Source: Pirellulaceae bacterium
GTDB taxonomy: Bacteria; Planctomycetota; Planctomycetia; Pirellulales; Pirellulaceae
DNA: 64,000 nt
Assembly: GCA_018402565.1 (NCBI GenBank)
Contig: JAGYIQ010000004.1
Span: forward strand, 248,001 to 312,000
Direction: 5' to 3'
This document shows, in pieces, positions 16,970 through 25,651 of this stretch. The notes beneath the pieces are model-generated. The model was not told where the DNA came from. It worked only from the letters and a program-made list of their open reading frames with translations, and ran no database searches. The position numbers and the translations under genes are program-made. Within the stretch, counting starts at the first letter, position 1; each line of letters starts with the position of its first letter.

Positions 16970-18186
16970 GCGTTGGCGGGGACCGTGTCCGGGACGACCG
17001 AATTGACAACAGCCGCGATGGCTCGGGTCGTGGGCTCCAAGTTGCTCTCGTTGAGCCCGGCCACGTTCATGCGACCGTTGCCGACAAAATAGACGCCGAA
17101 TTCGTCCCGCAGCCGAGTGACTTGTTCGGGGGTCAAACCCGAGAAACTGAACATGCCGGCCTGTTGGCTGATGTGCGAGAAATCCACCGCGCATTTCTCG
17201 CGCAGCGAGGCGGCAAACCGTTGACGAAGGGTGGCGATCCGCTGGCGCATGTCCTCCAGTTCGGCTTGCCAGCTGCCGCGGAGCTCCGAATCGCCCAGCA
17301 CAGTGCGGACGATGGCCGCCCCATGTTGGGGTGGATTCGAGTAGTTGGCGCGGATGGCGGCCTTGACTTGCGATCGCAGGACCTGCGCTTCGGCCTGGGA
17401 CTTGGTCAAGAAAATAGCGGCGCCGACGCGTTGATTGTACAGGCTGAAGTTCTTGGAGAAGGACTGGATGATGACGGCCTCGTCGATCTGCTCGGAGACC
17501 AAGCGGCAGGCCAGTGCATCGGCCTCCAAGCCGGCCCCGAATCCCTGATAGGCACAATCCAGGATCGGCAGGAGTTGTCGCTGCTTGAGCAACGTGACAA
17601 TCTCTTGCCACTGGGCGGGCGTCGGATCCACGCCGGTTGGATTGTGGCAGCATCCGTGTATGAGCACCGCTTGCCCGGTCGGTATCTGCTCCAGAGCGGC
17701 CATCATCGCGGTGAAATCAAGGCCTTTGCCGGCGGCGTCAAGGTAGGGGAAGGCGGCGGTCTGCAAGCCAGCAGCTTGGAAGATGGCCTGGTGGTTGACC
17801 CAGGTAGGATTCGTGTGCCAAACCGTTTGGACGACTTGGCAGCGAGCCAGAAAATCGGCCACGACCCTCAGTCCGCCCGTCCCCCCGAGCGTTTGGGCGG
17901 CCACCCAGGCCCCTTGAGCCATGCGCGGGGCATCGGAGCCAAGGATCAATTGGGTGGCCAAGGTGCCGTAGGCGGGGTCACCCTCGATGGGCAAGTAGTT
18001 GGCTTTGTGCGGTCCCGCCAGCCGTCGTCGGGCTTCGGCCACGGCTTGGAATTCCGGGATTTCCCCGGACTCGTCCTGGTACACACCGACGATCAGATTC
18101 ACTTTGCCGCTGCGTTGATCCTGCTTGAACTTCTCGTTGAGGCCCAAAATGGGGTCATCGGGGGCGGCGGTAAGGTTCTGAAACAT
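16966..18186 (-). CDS. Aspartate/aromatic amino acid aminotransferase (class I PLP)
   Basis: 406 residues, near the AspC/TyrB length of about 397. It exchanges the amino group between Asp, Tyr or Phe and 2-oxoglutarate. PLP-site features are HGCCHNPTGVDPTPAQW (Asn), DCAYQGFGAG (Asp and Tyr), and the Schiff-base lysine K245 in SFSKNFSLYNQRVGA. The ATG (MFQNLT) has AAGGAAAG upstream. The TAG stop lies in the terminal CTAG of a palindromic repeat, so insertion of the element may have set the present C-terminus (ending PANA). Asp versus aromatic preference is not decided. Confidence 0.9.
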   Translation of the reverse strand: MFQNLTAAPDDPILGLNEKFKQDQRSGKVNLIVGVYQDESGEIPEFQAVAEARRRLAGPHKANYLPIEGDPAYGTLATQLILGSDAPRMAQGAWVAAQTLGGTGGLRVVADFLARCQVVQTVWHTNPTWVNHQAIFQAAGLQTAAFPYLDAAGKGLDFTAMMAALEQIPTGQAVLIHGCCHNPTGVDPTPAQWQEIVTLLKQRQLLPILDCAYQGFGAGLEADALACRLVSEQIDEAVIIQSFSKNFSLYNQRVGAAIFLTKSQAEAQVLRSQVKAAIRANYSNPPQHGAAIVRTVLGDSELRGSWQAELEDMRQRIATLRQRFAASLREKCAVDFSHISQQAGMFSFSGLTPEQVTRLRDEFGVYFVGNGRMNVAGLNESNLEPTTRAIAAVVNSVVPDTVPANA

Positions 18187-18258
18187 CCTACTTTCCTTCA
18201 CTCTTTGGCTTTGCCCCGGGCTTTCTGGCAAATTTACCATGCTAACGGGATTTGAACA

Positions 18259-18288
18259 TTGGCCAATGGGCGGACTGTCAGATAGAAT
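18259..18288 (+). promoter_or_regulatory. Candidate promoter for the secreted Met/Pro-rich protein
   Basis: TTGGCC (18259-18264) and TAGAAT (18283-18288), spacer 18 nt, lie between the divergent aminotransferase and secreted-protein genes. Sequence match only. Confidence 0.3.
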
Positions 18289-18399
18289 TGACCTAGGTGC
18301 CGGTTTTTGCTAAGCCGGCCCGGGATGCCACCAGGCGGAGGGTGTCGTTGGCCGCCGTTTGCAAATTCCGCTCCACGATTCGATTGGGAAGTCTTGCTG

Positions 18400-19281
18400 A
18401 TGAAATCTTCCGCCTTTACAAACCGCCGGGCTCAGGGGTCGGTTGGACTCGGGGTCGACCGCCCGTTGTGGTTGGTCGTTGTCCTGTTGGTCTGCGGAGC
18501 GGCCTTCGGTTGGCAAATCGCCTCGGTCCAGGCCCAGTCGTCGAACTTGGTGGGCCCACCTGGCCTGGGTGGCGGTGTCGCTCAAACGGCCCAATACAAC
18601 TCCGAGTGGGTCGAGTCATCGTCACCGATACCCGGCGGCGGGGTGGTCGCCACCACGCACTTCCCCAGCAACGGCAACACCCTGACAACCATTCGCGAAT
18701 CAGCCGATCCCATGACAGCGGCCCGGTTACAGACCGGTGGTGGCATGGTACCGGCAGGTGGTGGCGTGATGCCGGCCGGTGCCACAATGCCGGCTGGTGC
18801 CACAATGCAGGCCGCTCCCACGACCCCGAACTATGCCGCGATCCCGACGGGGACGGGTGGTTACATGGTGCCGACCGTGCAGTACGTGCCGATGAACAAC
18901 GCGGCTGCCGCACCGTATCAAGTCGCGGCCGGCTACAATCCGGCGACCTGCGCCAGCTGCCAAACACCGATGATGACGCAGCCGACGGCCTTTCAGCAGG
19001 GGTTTGTTCAACAGCCCTTCGCCAACCAGCCGCCGATGTTGCCGCCCACGGCCGGTGGCGTCTACGGGCCGATGCCGGGCGCCACTGCCCCCGGGATGTA
19101 CGCTCAGCCGATGATGCCCAACCCGAACGCCGCGGCCGCCAACCAAGGCGGCTGGCGTCCGTTGATTCCCCGCTCTCTGCCGGCCGGGACATACATCTCG
19201 CAAGGCTGGCTGGGGCAACCCAAGGCCTACGTCAGCTCCCAGCCGTTCCGCAACGTCATTCGCTACCTATTGGTGCCGTAG
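18400..19281 (+). CDS. Secreted Met/Pro/Ala-rich protein of unknown function
   Basis: 293 residues. A basic N-terminus and hydrophobic segment (PLWLVVVLLVCGAAFGW, about residues 23-39) form a signal peptide with likely cleavage after VQA. The mature part is low in charge and rich in Met, Pro, Ala, Gly and Gln, with short repeats such as PAGATMPAGATM, and a CASC pair near residue 190. The last 40 residues (GGWRPLIPRSLPAGTYISQG) look more ordered. No domain was recognised. The ATG at 18400 has GGGAAG upstream and fits the signal peptide better than the in-frame start 93 nt earlier. Probably a cell-envelope or exported protein. Confidence 0.65.
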   Translation: MKSSAFTNRRAQGSVGLGVDRPLWLVVVLLVCGAAFGWQIASVQAQSSNLVGPPGLGGGVAQTAQYNSEWVESSSPIPGGGVVATTHFPSNGNTLTTIRESADPMTAARLQTGGGMVPAGGGVMPAGATMPAGATMQAAPTTPNYAAIPTGTGGYMVPTVQYVPMNNAAAAPYQVAAGYNPATCASCQTPMMTQPTAFQQGFVQQPFANQPPMLPPTAGGVYGPMPGATAPGMYAQPMMPNPNAAAANQGGWRPLIPRSLPAGTYISQGWLGQPKAYVSSQPFRNVIRYLLVP

Positions 19282-19424
19282 CACCGGCGTTGTGCTAACG
19301 GCCTCGATCGTCTCCAATTTGGTTGGAAGAATCAACAAGCCCCGAGTGGCTGGGGGGAACGCTACCTAACCCGGGTGGTGCCCCCGAGTCGCAAGCACTT
19401 GATTTGAGACGAGAGAGCCGGCCG

Positions 19425-20777
19425 ATGAATCAGAGACAGTCGGAACTTCGAGACAACCGCGTGGTTGGTTGGCTCGAGACAAAGTCTATTGCCGTTGCGA
19501 CGCGAGCTCATCAGGCGTGTCCCGCGACGAGGCAACTGCCGCCGCAACGCTGGTCTGGCAGGGCGATTAGAGGCGTCGCTGCTGGGTGCGTGTGGCTGGG
19601 TATTCTCTCCACCTCGCTAATGATCGCTGCGACGGCCAATCATTTAGCGGCGCAGGAGAGTCAGTCGGACCGGGTTGAACTGGACGAGGCAGCACAGGCA
19701 GCTGCGGAACGACTGGAACAGGCATTGCCGCCCGATTCAGAAGCGCGGGCGATGTTGGATGCGATACGGCAAGGCCGCGGCATGGGACCCACCGACGGCT
19801 GGTTCCGCTTGGCTACCCCGCAATCGGCTTACGCCTGGGACCAGATGTTGGCGACTTATGATGACAACGGCGACGGCTGGCTAACCCGCGACGAATTCCC
19901 CGGCGCGCAACGTTGGTTCCAACGACTGGATCGCAACGGCGACGGCGTGTTGTCGGAGGAGGACCATCGTTGGAACGTGGAGTCGGCCAGTGGTCCGGTC
20001 GCTCGGTTGCTGCGTCAGGCGGACGAGGACGACAACGGACTGATCACTCGAGCCGAGTTGGAGCAATTCAGCCAAGCGCTGTTGGGAACCGAGCAGAACG
20101 CGTGGTCGATCGACGAGCTGCGACAGATTCTGGCACCGCCCCCACGAGTGACGGCGACCGCCAGCCCAATGGAGTGGCCCACTGCCAGCCAATTGATGCT
20201 GGGCCTGGAGCGACAGGAGATTGGCTCGCACCTGCCCGGCCCCAACGTGGGTGAAATCGCTCCTGACTTCACACTGAAAACATTGGCGGCCGACAGCCTA
20301 ACCCTCTCCGACCTCTGCCAGCAGAAACCCGTTGTCCTAATCTTTGGCAACTTTACATGCGGGCCGTTCCGAGCCCAAGCCGGAAATTTGGAACGATTAT
20401 TCGATCGGTATCAGAACCAATTCCACTTTCTGGTTGTCTATGTTCGCGAAGCTCACCCCAGTGACGGGTGGGCGATGCGGAGCAACGAATCGGCCGAGAT
20501 CGTCTTGCCGCAGCCGAAGAAGTACGACGAGCGATCCGCGGTTGCGCAGCGGTGCCAACAGTTTATGGGTAGCAAACTCCCGCTGGTGGTCGACGAGATG
20601 GACGACCCCGTGGGTCGTCAATTCAGCGGCATGCCCAGCCGGCTGTACCTGTTGGACGGCGATCGCCAAGTCTTGTTCAAGTCCGGCCGTGGCCCGCATT
20701 TTTTTAGCCCGACCGAGTTAGAAGAAGCCCTGTTGTGGCACTTGGCAGAAACCGAGCCGAAAGACGAGGGTCCGTGA
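19425..20777 (+). CDS. EF-hand protein with deiodinase-like thioredoxin-fold domain
   Basis: 450 residues. A signal or anchor segment near residues 54-77 is followed by three EF-hand-like loops (DDNGDGWLTRDE ~147-158, DRNGDGVLSEED ~169-180, DEDDNGLITRAE ~200-211). The C-terminal domain has the iodothyronine deiodinase signature: NFTCGPFRAQ, then FHFLVVYVREAHPSDGW. In animal enzymes the first site holds selenocysteine; here it is Cys312 with an ordinary TGC codon. Bacterial members are presumed thiol redox proteins, not hormone enzymes. The ATG at 19425 has GAGAGAG upstream. The gene shares GTGA with the following nucleotidyltransferase (4-nt overlap), so the two are cotranslated. Confidence 0.85.
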   Translation: MNQRQSELRDNRVVGWLETKSIAVATRAHQACPATRQLPPQRWSGRAIRGVAAGCVWLGILSTSLMIAATANHLAAQESQSDRVELDEAAQAAAERLEQALPPDSEARAMLDAIRQGRGMGPTDGWFRLATPQSAYAWDQMLATYDDNGDGWLTRDEFPGAQRWFQRLDRNGDGVLSEEDHRWNVESASGPVARLLRQADEDDNGLITRAELEQFSQALLGTEQNAWSIDELRQILAPPPRVTATASPMEWPTASQLMLGLERQEIGSHLPGPNVGEIAPDFTLKTLAADSLTLSDLCQQKPVVLIFGNFTCGPFRAQAGNLERLFDRYQNQFHFLVVYVREAHPSDGWAMRSNESAEIVLPQPKKYDERSAVAQRCQQFMGSKLPLVVDEMDDPVGRQFSGMPSRLYLLDGDRQVLFKSGRGPHFFSPTELEEALLWHLAETEPKDEGP

Positions 20778-22252
20778 CAGCGTTCGAGTTTGCCAAATGG
20801 ATTGTGGTGGAACTCCAGCAGGCGGGGCACCAAGCCCTGTTTGCCGGAGGATGTGTACGCGATCAATTGTTAGGAAAAGCTCCCAAGGATTACGACGTGG
20901 CCACGTCGGCCACGCCGGAGCAAGTACGTCAAATCTTTGGAGCGCGACGCACCATTCCCGTGGGTGCGGCCTTCGGCGTGATCACCGTCATCGGCAATAA
21001 AACAACCGGGAACGTCGAGGTCGCGACGTTCCGCAGCGATGGCAAGTATTCGGATGGGCGGCATCCGGACCAAGTGACGTTCAGTGATCCGGAGCACGAT
21101 GCGCAGCGACGCGACTTCACGATCAACGGCTTGTTTTACGATCCGGTGCGTGGCCAAGTGCGGGACTACGTCGGTGGGCAGGCAGACCTGCAGCGGCAGA
21201 TCGTCCGAGCGATTCGCAACCCGCGCGAGCGGTTCGAGGAAGACCACCTGCGGATGCTGCGAGCGATCCGCTTCGCCACCGTATTAAACTTCGAATTGGA
21301 CGGTGAAACTCGAACGGCCATCCAGGTATTGGCGGAGGAGATTCGAACCGTCAGCGGCGAACGCATCGCGGCTGAAATGCGACGAATGCTAGAAAGTCCC
21401 CAGCGTGGCCGCGGCTTGGAACTGCTATGGGCGTCGGGACTGATGGGCATCCTGTTTCCTCCACTGCCACGCAGCCCGGCCGAGGGCACTCGATCGATGG
21501 CGTCCGAACCACCGCTTCAACAACCCACATTGTCGGAGCAGCCATCGAAGCCAGAGCCAGAGAACATCGCGCCAGAGAACATCGCGCCAGAGAACGTCGT
21601 GCCAGAGAACGTCGCGCCAGACGTCCACGAGCAGCGACGGCGATGGGCGGAGGACTTTCGTGATGCCTGCCGGCGGCTGAGCGAATTGCCACCGCGGCGC
21701 GAGGGCTTGGAGATATCACTGGCGGTTCTGACGCTGACGGAGTTGCTACGGCGGTTGACAGGAGACACCGCGAGGCGATCGCACTTCGCATCGCTGGCAG
21801 CGAACGAAGCCTCGTCCTTGCTCCGCGATTTTGCCGCTCGAATGCAGGCGGTGGTGCACGCCTGGCGGTTGTCGAACGAATCCAAGACGATCTTCAAGAC
21901 GATCCAGCACAGCTTGCCCGTGCTGGCTCGGGCTGGTGACATGCCGTGGAGCCGCCTGCAGCCGGTGCTGCTGTTGCCGCAGATCGAGGTGGCATTGGAC
22001 ACGGCGGAGGTGTTGGCTGCGAGCGGCTGGATGGACCGGTCCTCGCTGGCTCGTGCTCGAGACTGCCTCCATTGGCCCCTCGAGCGACTGAATCCTGCTC
22101 CGCTGTTGACGGGCGATCAACTGCGGCAGGCCGGCTTTTGTGCTGGCCCGGAACTGGGCCGACTCCTGGCGGAGTTGCGACAAAAGCAATTGGATGGAGA
22201 GTTGACGGACAGTGATTCGGCCCGCGACTGGGCACTTGGCCAGCGGCGTTGA
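20774..22252 (+). CDS. CCA tRNA nucleotidyltransferase / poly(A) polymerase family
   Basis: 492 residues. Class II nucleotidyltransferase head with GGCVRDQLLG (25-34), the metal-binding D39xD41 in KDYDVAT, RRDFTINGLFYDP and the nucleotide-binding EEDHLRMLRAIRFA. It adds CCA to tRNA 3' ends or polyadenylates RNA; the sequence does not settle which. Residues ~245-285 carry a repeat of PENIAPENVVPEN type encoded by a 15-nt tandem DNA repeat (about 21560-21620), presumably a tolerated loop. The GTG start overlaps the stop of the deiodinase-like gene and has GAGGG upstream. No HD domain is seen. Confidence 0.88.
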   Translation: MTAFEFAKWIVVELQQAGHQALFAGGCVRDQLLGKAPKDYDVATSATPEQVRQIFGARRTIPVGAAFGVITVIGNKTTGNVEVATFRSDGKYSDGRHPDQVTFSDPEHDAQRRDFTINGLFYDPVRGQVRDYVGGQADLQRQIVRAIRNPRERFEEDHLRMLRAIRFATVLNFELDGETRTAIQVLAEEIRTVSGERIAAEMRRMLESPQRGRGLELLWASGLMGILFPPLPRSPAEGTRSMASEPPLQQPTLSEQPSKPEPENIAPENIAPENVVPENVAPDVHEQRRRWAEDFRDACRRLSELPPRREGLEISLAVLTLTELLRRLTGDTARRSHFASLAANEASSLLRDFAARMQAVVHAWRLSNESKTIFKTIQHSLPVLARAGDMPWSRLQPVLLLPQIEVALDTAEVLAASGWMDRSSLARARDCLHWPLERLNPAPLLTGDQLRQAGFCAGPELGRLLAELRQKQLDGELTDSDSARDWALGQRR

Positions 22253-22481
22253 TCCGACACCGCCCCCCGACCGACGCGTCGCCGGCTGACGGGTGACTGA
22301 GAACAGCTCGCAGCTCAACTCATCACAGCTCAACTCATCACAGCTTCGAAACCACGGCGATCGAAACCGCCTGCGACGGAGTAGCCGCCAGGGGCCACCG
22401 CGAGCACGAAACCCAACGCCACAAATATTTTAATATTACCATAAAAAACACCAACAAACCACAAGTCAAGCACCAAAACAA

Positions 22482-22518
22482 AAAACGCTCGAGCCGTTTG
22501 AACCGACTCGAGCGTTTT
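22482..22518. terminator. Bidirectional intrinsic terminator
   Basis: A perfect 12-bp stem AAAACGCTCGAG/CTCGAGCGTTTT (22482-22493 and 22507-22518), loop 13 nt, sits between convergent genes. A-runs on the left serve the minus strand, and TTTT plus a later TTTTT serve the plus strand. The remaining gap 22253-22575 also holds a short direct repeat of AGCTCAACTCATCAC near 22310-22345; nothing else was recognised. Confidence 0.85.
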
Positions 22519-22575
22519 CGCGTTTTTATCCTCGCGGCTTCCGCGAGCAACTCTCTGAGGTTGAGGAGGAATGAA

Positions 22576-23736
22576 TTACTTCATGCCTTCCAACTTCTTG
22601 AGGAACTCAGCAACTTCGGGTGCCTGAGCGCTGTTGGGGTTATCGACGGCCTTCTTCTGAGCGGCGATGGCCTTTTCGATATTACCAGCATGGAAGTACA
22701 GGTGGGCGGCGGTGTCCCAAACTTGCCAATCGTCGGCCTTGGTGGCGCCGCCGGCAGCGGTTTCGGTCATGCCGGCCACTTCCGCCAAGAACTCCTTGTT
22801 GGTGAAGAAGCCTTCGGCGGCTTGTTCGGCGATCATCCAGGCCAGGTTGTTCATGCCCATGGGTTCGCTGGACATGGCTTGCAGGACTTCTTTGGCGACG
22901 GGGATCACGTCGGCTTCGGTGGAACCGGTCTGCATCATCACGTTCAGCTTGAGGCCGCGGAGTTGCATGGCAATCTCCTTGTTCTCGGTATCGGCGATGA
23001 CCTTATCCAGCATCTTCAGTGCTTCTTCGAAGTCACCACTTTGCAGACGAGCGAACACGCCTTGCAGGGCCCGTTGGGCTTCCATTTGGGCGCGTTGGGC
23101 TTCTTGGGCGACCTCCCATTGCTTCTTGGCGGCGGCCAGGTCCCACTTGTCGGTGACGATCTGCTCCAGCGGTTCGTCCATCTCCATGGGGTGTCCGATC
23201 CATTCGACCAGGCCCTTCTTGCCGACGATGAACGCCGTGGGAATCCCGTTCTGTCCGGCGGCCTCCATATAGGAGGTGTAGACCGAACGGTCCGGGTCGG
23301 TCGTCAGGCAGTAAGCGGAGGTCAACTGAGCGTAGGTCTTGCCTTCACTGCCGCGGACTTCGCCTTCCAAGAACTGGGTGACGGTGTCCAGATCCTCGTC
23401 GCTGACGCTGATCAACTGGACCTTGTTGTCCTTGTACTTCTCTTGGGTCTCGACCAAGTGCGGCATGCTCATGATGCAAGGGCCGCACCAAGTCGCCCAG
23501 AACTCGACGATATAGACGTTGCCCTCTTCAAACTTCGTGACGGGCTTGAAGGCTCCGTTGCCGTTGCTGACCCAATGCTCGATGTCCAGGGCGGGGGCCT
23601 TCGAACCAATACCGAGGATCTCGGCGGACTTTTCGGCAGCGGCCGTCTCTTGGGCGACAGTCGATCGAACATCAACCGCGGCCAGTACCACGCCCGCAGC
23701 GATCAGACCTGCCGCCAACCAAACGTTCCGTTTCAT
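22576..23736 (-). CDS. TlpA-like thioredoxin-fold protein with C-terminal helical/TPR region
   Basis: 386 residues. A signal peptide (WLAAGLIAAGVVLAAVD) precedes a redoxin domain at about 40-190 with the active site WCGPC in EFWATWCGPCIMSMPHL, the cis-Pro GIPTAF and VGKKGLVEWIGHP. The remaining ~195 residues are helical with TPR-like pairs (FEEALKMLDKVIADTENKE, HAGNIEKAIAAQKKAVDN). It should be an exported thiol-disulfide oxidoreductase, perhaps for cytochrome or envelope protein maturation; the helical tail may bind a partner. The ATG at 23736 has CAGGAAG upstream. Confidence 0.85.
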   Translation of the reverse strand: MKRNVWLAAGLIAAGVVLAAVDVRSTVAQETAAAEKSAEILGIGSKAPALDIEHWVSNGNGAFKPVTKFEEGNVYIVEFWATWCGPCIMSMPHLVETQEKYKDNKVQLISVSDEDLDTVTQFLEGEVRGSEGKTYAQLTSAYCLTTDPDRSVYTSYMEAAGQNGIPTAFIVGKKGLVEWIGHPMEMDEPLEQIVTDKWDLAAAKKQWEVAQEAQRAQMEAQRALQGVFARLQSGDFEEALKMLDKVIADTENKEIAMQLRGLKLNVMMQTGSTEADVIPVAKEVLQAMSSEPMGMNNLAWMIAEQAAEGFFTNKEFLAEVAGMTETAAGGATKADDWQVWDTAAHLYFHAGNIEKAIAAQKKAVDNPNSAQAPEVAEFLKKLEGMK

Positions 23737-23784
23737 AAACCAAGCTTCCTGTTTGTGGAAAAAACTTTTTGTCAAAACAACCCT

Positions 23785-23832
23785 GTGTCCAAAATCCCCG
23801 GTGTCCAAAATCCCCGGTGTCGAAAATCCCGT
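23785..23832. repeat. 16-nt tandem repeat, three copies
   Basis: The unit GTGTCCAAAATCCCCG occurs at 23785 and 23801, with a diverged third copy from 23817. It lies just upstream of the thioredoxin-like gene (minus strand start 23736). Confidence 0.8.
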
Positions 23833-23880
23833 GCCTGGAAAAATCTCTTCGCCGCGCAACGCGTGACGTCGGGCAATTTC

Positions 23881-24000
23881 TTCGACGTACGATTTCTACG
23901 CAGTACCAATTCTTGGACGCACCAATGGTTCGACGTACAAATGGTCCGACGCACCAATGGTTCGACGTACAAATCGTTCGACCCAAAATCGTTCGACGTG
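23881..24000. repeat. Degenerate 16/32-nt tandem array
   Basis: A 32-nt unit made of two related halves (GACGCACCAATGGTTC and GACGTACAAATGGTCC) occurs at 23916-23947 and 23948-23979, with further degenerate halves on both sides. It lies in the 553-bp divergent gap between the thioredoxin-like and ROK genes. Apart from this array, the 16-nt array and the ROK promoter, that gap shows nothing recognisable. Confidence 0.75.
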
Positions 24001-24157
24001 CAATGGGAACCGCAGCCGGCGGGGCCGAGTTATCGCCTCCCGCGGTCAATTATGGCCGAGGTTCATCCGTAGTTACAAGTCCCCGCGGGCGGACGATTCT
24101 TGCAAAATTCACTGAATTTGGAGCGAGATGCGTCTGGGGGTGAAAAAAAATGTCCGA

Positions 24158-24186
24158 TTGTGAGTTTTGCGGTTGAAAAGTATACT
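24158..24186 (+). promoter_or_regulatory. Sigma70-type promoter for the ROK kinase gene
   Basis: TTGTGA (24158-24163) and TATACT (24181-24186) are separated by exactly 17 nt, in an AT-rich patch, 104 nt before the ATG at 24290. It is the best consensus match seen in the window. Confidence 0.6.
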
Positions 24187-24289
24187 CGGCCAGTCGCGGG
24201 CGAGCGCGTGGCTCAGCCATCGGTCGCGGCACCCGCGAGTGCTGTCCGATCGTGCTTTAACGTGGTTTTTCCTGGATCAAGATCTCTGA

Positions 24290-25321
24290 ATGTCTGCCCA
24301 AACCATTACTCGTGAAGAAGCCGTTGGCCCCTATTTTGTCGGGGTAGACGTCGGTGGGACGTCGATCAAAATTGGCATTGTGGACGATTTGGGCCGGACG
24401 TTGGCCTACACCAGTTTCCCGACCGAGGGCGAAAAGGACACCGCTGATGCGATTCGGCGGACGACCCAGGTGATCCACGGCTTGTTGGCGACCGCTGGAT
24501 TGGAACGCTCCGAGATCCTGGGCGTCGGCCTGGGAACGCCCGGTCCGATGGACATCAAGCGTGGCTTTATTCTCGATCCGACCAACATTCCGGGCTGGCG
24601 GCATTACCCCATTCGCGACCGGTTGGCGGAGGCGGTCGGGAAGCCGGTCACTTATGCCAACGACGCCAACGCGGCCGCTTACGGCGAGTATTGGGTGGGG
24701 ACTGGCCGGAACTACCCTAGCCTGGTGATGATCACCTTGGGGACGGGGGTTGGCGGCGGCATTATCATCGGCGATCTGTCGGTCGAGGGCGAGAACAGCC
24801 ACGGCAGCGAAATCGGGCACATTGCCGTCGATTACGGCCCGGACGCGCGGATGTGCCCCTGTGGGCAGCCGGGACATCTGGAGGCTTACGCCAGTGCCAC
24901 GGCAGTTATTGCTCGGACGACGGAGCAACTGCAGGCGGGCAGGGCCAGTTCGCTGCAGGCGGTGTTGGCCCAGGAGCAAAAGCTGACCGGCCTGCAAATT
25001 TCACAGGCGGCCGAGGCTGGGGATGACCTGGCGTTGGAAGTCATCTTGACCACCGCCGATTATCTGGCTCGCGGCATCGTGATCTTGATGCACACCATCG
25101 ACCCCGGCGCCATTGTGTTGGGGGGAGCCATGAACTTTGGTGGCAGCGATCATCCGGTCGGCAAACAATTCCTCGACCGGGTCAAACAGGGGGTCGACCG
25201 GCACGCCTTCCCGTTGCTGGCCCAGCGGATTGCGATCGACTTTGCCTCCTTGGGCGGGGACGCTGGCTATATCGGCGCGGCGGGCTTGGCTCGAGCGGCC
25301 CAAAAGCCACCCACTCCTTAA
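24290..25321 (+). CDS. ROK family sugar kinase (glucokinase-like)
   Basis: 343 residues. The ATP-binding GVDVGGTSIKIGIVD lies near the N-terminus; GLGTPGPMDI, YANDANAAAYGEYWVG and TLGTGVGGGIIIG are sugar- and phosphate-binding motifs. The ROK zinc site appears as HGSEIGHIAVD plus CPCGQPGHLEAYAS. The last has His where many members have Cys (CxCGxxGCxE), a modest deviation. The protein probably phosphorylates glucose or a related hexose at the 6-position. The ATG at 24290 fits the fold; a good promoter lies 104 nt upstream. An inverted-repeat element begins one base after the stop. Confidence 0.88.
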   Translation: MSAQTITREEAVGPYFVGVDVGGTSIKIGIVDDLGRTLAYTSFPTEGEKDTADAIRRTTQVIHGLLATAGLERSEILGVGLGTPGPMDIKRGFILDPTNIPGWRHYPIRDRLAEAVGKPVTYANDANAAAYGEYWVGTGRNYPSLVMITLGTGVGGGIIIGDLSVEGENSHGSEIGHIAVDYGPDARMCPCGQPGHLEAYASATAVIARTTEQLQAGRASSLQAVLAQEQKLTGLQISQAAEAGDDLALEVILTTADYLARGIVILMHTIDPGAIVLGGAMNFGGSDHPVGKQFLDRVKQGVDRHAFPLLAQRIAIDFASLGGDAGYIGAAGLARAAQKPPTP

Positions 25322-25498
25322 TTTAAACGTAACCGTTCACGCCTCGTAGGGTGTCATGCAGCAAGTCGAGCTAACCGTCCGATCCCTTGCGCGTCAAAGC
25401 AACTGGACAACGCTACCGGCTTGCCCCGAGAACCATCCGACTGGCGGAATGCACCAGTCCCAAGGAATGGCTCCCACCCGTGAACCGTTACGTTTAAA
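25322..25498. repeat. Inverted-repeat element, 20-bp ends, 177 bp
   Basis: The left end TTTAAACGTAACCGTTCACG (25322-25341) and the right end (25479-25498) are inverted copies with one mismatch in 20. The interior (~137 bp) has no coding signal. The element begins directly after the ROK stop codon (25319-25321). The remaining sequence to the lepA start shows nothing recognisable. Confidence 0.85.
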
Positions 25499-25651
25499 CT
25501 TCCCGTGTAACTGCCCCAAAAGCCAGCCGCGACCTAATTTCCACTTCCCTCGCAGGCCACAGATCGCGTAAGATGGGAAAGTCTGGCGCCAGCCGCTTTC
25601 GCGGTGGGACGGCCGACGAGTCGCGTCACTCCCTCCGAACCAGCCCCAGCA

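Noticed and set aside
16760-17653. A 297-residue minus-strand protein ending in repeats
   Set aside because: It lies in another frame of the aminotransferase gene, and its C-terminus is translated noncoding repeat.
19425-20777. Selenoprotein
   Set aside because: The deiodinase-site codon at 20358 is TGC (Cys), and no in-frame TGA is present before the natural stop.
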